From assembly GCA_033557675.1 (NCBI GenBank), contig JAWQRM010000624.1, positions 1 to 20,907 of the forward strand: a stretch of DNA of 20,907 nucleotides, written 5' to 3'. Below are positions 17,769-20,907 of the stretch, piece after piece. Within the stretch, counting starts at the first letter, position 1. Every line of letters begins with the position of its first letter. The notes beneath the pieces were generated by a model, which saw only the letters and a list, made by a program, of their open reading frames with translations, did no database searches and was not told where the DNA came from. Made by a program: the position numbers and the translations under genes. Source of the DNA: Coptodactyla brooksi (Eukaryota; Arthropoda; Insecta; Coleoptera; Scarabaeidae).

Positions 17769-20464
17769 TACTTCCTTATTAATATAAGAAAATCAGTATA
17801 GAAGCATATCCACTCTCATAAGGTGTGATTTGTAGATATTAACAGCAGGGATCATGTATCAGTCAAATAGCAATAGTAAAATAGCAATAGACAATAAACA
17901 TGCGGAGCCGATAGGAAATACTGTTATATCTGCTATCGTCTCTTCTACCTATAAAATATCGAAGTGGTTATTGAGCGAATTTGAATTTAGCTACATCCAC
18001 TTTTAATTTATTGTTTAATACATTAAAATCTGGTGTGGCTCTGATATGCTATTTTTAGTGTCCTCAAAAATTAAACGTTTATGCGAAATTCAAGATCATT
18101 CAACTTCTGCGTATGTTTAGACTTAAATACATGTATCAGTTTACAGCTGAACAGCCTGCTATCTTAACCAACAGGAAAATACGTAGGCATGTGAATAATT
18201 AACATCACGGACCGGTAACTAATGGAGGTAATAGATTATATGATTATATACGTCGTGCGGAAGAGATTGTATTGATCAAGTGACATTTTTCACTTGAATG
18301 CACATAATGTAGGCTTGTGCGTGAACGTATGTACGTGAATAACAGAAGACTATGTGTTTTAATTCCCTCGCTATCCTGTTTTTCACACGATTTCAAAAAG
18401 TATGTAGCATTGGAATAATCAAGTATTCAATTATTGCACACGCTGCGTGTAAAGCACACGCAGAACTGTATAAAGTGTAATAACAGGCATTGATTAAATG
18501 TAATTGAATTAGTACGCTTTGAGTGGCTTAATAAGAGCATATTCGTTGATTTCAATATCAGTTGATGAATCTTAATTAATTCACATATTAGTATGCATAT
18601 GGCATTTCTGTTACAAAATACAAGTACAGTAAAGTAGAAAAAGGAAAAGCAGAAACTATACGATTTATAGCCAGTATTCCGGGAAGCAAATTGCAATAAA
18701 TTTAATTCCCCGATTAACCTACAAACCTGCTAAGCGCGCAAAAGCACTAGAAGATGCTGTTGTAAAGCTGTTGTTTCGGGGCATTTTCAACATCATAAAA
18801 CGAAAATACAGTTTTATTATGGCTATAGGATAACTAACTACCGCGTTTCTGGAAGATGAAATCAGATTATTGCAATAATTGAAGAAGTTATTTTAGATGA
18901 GGTTTGAACCTACTGAAATCTGTTTAGGTTGATTATTCTCGCAAATACTTGGATTCATATTGTACCATAAGAAAAAAAAAAGAGTGACATACAGCACAAA
19001 TCACACAAGGCAAATATAACTTCGCATTAAAATTTAGTAACGATTTCCCAACGTACATACTTGTTAATGGAGTTGCATAACCCCTAGGATGTTATTTAAC
19101 GCTCTTCAAACGTTTCAATAAACTTGAGAAATATTTTCTATCAAGGAAACGTTAATTATTATACATTATTAATTATAACTATACATTAAATATGCATTAG
19201 AATACAGTATATTATAGTGTCACTATAAATTTGCATAATCTGAACAATTGCTATTCCTATCGTCACTTCCAGTACTGTAGCCGATGGAAATGATGAATGG
19301 TTCTTGAACATTATCCATTATGCCATCTAACATGGACACTTTCTCTTCGTCTTTCTACAATAACTGACAAATTTGCCTAAAGTGAATCGGGATTGGTAGT
19401 AGCTAATCAGAGGACAAGTTTGGCCATATGATAGTGTGTCACACCTTTTTACTACTAATACTTGCCTTCTAATCCTTCTAATTTTTTGGAGCTGATGAAA
19501 ATTAAGATTATTTTGAAATCACGCGGTGACACAAAAATGCTTTTGTATTAACTCATACCTAGGCCTACTTCTGTGTAAAGTATAACTAAGAATGTTGTTA
19601 GTCCTGTGTTATAAAAATTATTTATAAATGGATGCAGCTGTACAGTTTTATACTCAAAATTAATTTTCAACCATTATACCGAGTTTAATGTGCAAGAGGA
19701 ACTTTCGTTGATGAGGTACTGCGGTATGTGGAGAAAGCATTCATGGTAGAGACATGTGATGGTTGCGGGATACTGAATCGCGATGCTAGAAGTGAACTTT
19801 AACGTGTAGCACTTCGTTCGTAACGGTAAATCTGCTTAAGAGATTTCCACGGTTGCGCTTCTGCTGAGCTCGACCTGCCCTCCATTGTTACGTTCCAGGA
19901 AAATTCCGAAAATCAATTTGCCACTCTACGCTTTTCAGCTTCTACGTGACCTTTGTATGAAATTTGTTTTCAACCTAAAATATAATTGCAGTCAATAAGT
20001 TATTAAATATATATAATATAATTGTAATATTTAATGTATACAATTACACAGAAATACATTGAAGTATATAGCTAAATCGCCAAATATATCCATCTTGAAT
20101 GTATACATATGACAACATCAGATCCGTGTTCTTGACTTTTTAATCATTGTTTTAATTGGCTGCGAATGGGGATATCACCTATTAGTTTTAAATTGGTCCA
20201 CAGATAGAGTAGCTGCCCATATTGCTAAGGCTAAATCTTGTTTCCATAATTTCGTGTATTAGACATTTTAACTTGGGTTTTAATGGTCTTACAATATCTT
20301 CTCTATGTGCTAAAATAAAACAATGTAATAATTAGTTTGGTAATTAAGTTTAAATTCGTTTAATTTAAACTGCAGGTTGTTTAATCCAACGTTTGCTTCT
20401 ATTGTAAGTTGTTGTAATGCTGTTGCCAAAAATACAGCTTAAATTGTCACCGTAATGCATTAGA

Positions 20465-20532
20465 ATTGTGGACTTTGATCCACAATCTTTCTTTATTGAT
20501 TTCGCTATTCAAGCTAAATTGATTAGCGAAAT
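20465..20532. repeat. Two adjacent short hairpins
   Basis: ATTGTGGA (20465-20472) pairs with 20479-20486 around six bases, and ATTTCGCTA (20499-20507) pairs with 20524-20532 around sixteen bases. Each is perfect but short. Confidence 0.6.
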
Positions 20533-20753
20533 ATAATTAATAATTAATTTTCTGCAAATCATACAATTATGAATTCAACATGCATTTGTTTCTTATACCT
20601 CTAGGAGTAAAATTGAGTCATTTAGAAAAAAATCGATCGAATATTTTTTTTTCTGAGAGGAAAAGTTTTTATGGCAGGAAATTTAGCACTTTTTATTTGA
20701 GCCCTTCGTTCCTTACGCAGGTACCTCATCCCATTCTGAATATATCTCCTGCA

Positions 20754-20784
20754 TGATGTAAGTATGATGTAAGATGTAAGTATG
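20754..20784 (+). repeat. GATGTAAG short tandem cluster
   Basis: GATGTAAGTAT, GATGTAA and GATGTAAGTAT occur back to back, a small local expansion in otherwise plain sequence. Confidence 0.8.
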
Positions 20785-20907
20785 TCGAATCTTTTCATTT
20801 TTTGTTCCTAGTTTGCGAAGTAAATTATTTTGCACTACTACAATTCACTTCTGATTTGTACTCAGGTCTAGGAAGGTTATAACAATTGAGGATATTCCTC
20901 AAATTCT

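Larger units (their letters stand above)
17771..20907. other. Long stretch without a recognisable gene
   Basis: About 3.1 kb, mostly AT-rich. The longest open frame (18427-18696 minus, 89 codons) has no motif I recognise. A GC-richer patch at about 19720-19930 has no open frame of note. Small repeats include the AATAGCAATAG pair near 17868-17890, hairpins at 20465-20532 and a GATGTAAG cluster at 20754-20784. No tRNA-like internal boxes or terminal repeats of a transposon were found. Confidence 0.45.

Overview
The window looks like AT-rich, non-genic nuclear DNA from an arthropod, most probably an insect. No intact protein-coding gene, rRNA, tRNA or CRISPR array can be supported. Most open frames are short, lack recognisable domains, or are antisense shadows. 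What can be recognised is a dense set of decayed class II (cut-and-paste) transposons from at least four superfamilies. The insect assignment is an inference from the combination of several mariner lineages, a DD41D element, piggyBac and hAT relics in AT-rich DNA.

Layout, left to right. At 77-600 (minus) is a broken pogo/Tigger-type DDE transposase that runs into a TA microsatellite at the left edge. At 2347-2976 is a 630-bp internally deleted Tc1/mariner-type element with 40-bp inverted termini, TA target duplication and a transposase remnant whose last two catalytic aspartates are 41 residues apart (rosa-like DD41D). At 4456-4900 is a hAT transposase relic, followed at 4942-5209 by a 268-bp MITE. 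At 7593-8209 is a piggyBac transposase relic keeping most of its C-terminal Cys-rich domain, and just after it a short Tc1-like scrap (8242-8364).

The right half has three different mariner (DD34D-type) elements. Mariner 1 (10872-11843, plus) has both termini, a large internal deletion and an internal duplication. Mariner 2 (15081-16370, plus) is interrupted by about 300 bp of foreign DNA that contains a 44-bp palindrome, a TA tract and one copy of a 135-bp dispersed repeat (other copy at 11981-12117). Mariner 3 (16573-17768, minus) is 1196 bp with both termini and nearly full gene coverage.

Every transposase carries stops, frameshifts or lost catalytic residues, so none can be autonomous. 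The 17771-20907 end, and the gaps between elements, show no gene I can recognise. A few visibly GC/CpG-richer patches (3240-3480, 5790-6140, 9415-9800, 14640-14830, 19720-19930) stand out from the AT-rich background and are the places where an unrecognised exon, promoter or old repeat would be most likely. I found no credible multi-gene system; the interest lies in the transposon structures and the unexplained palindromes and repeats.
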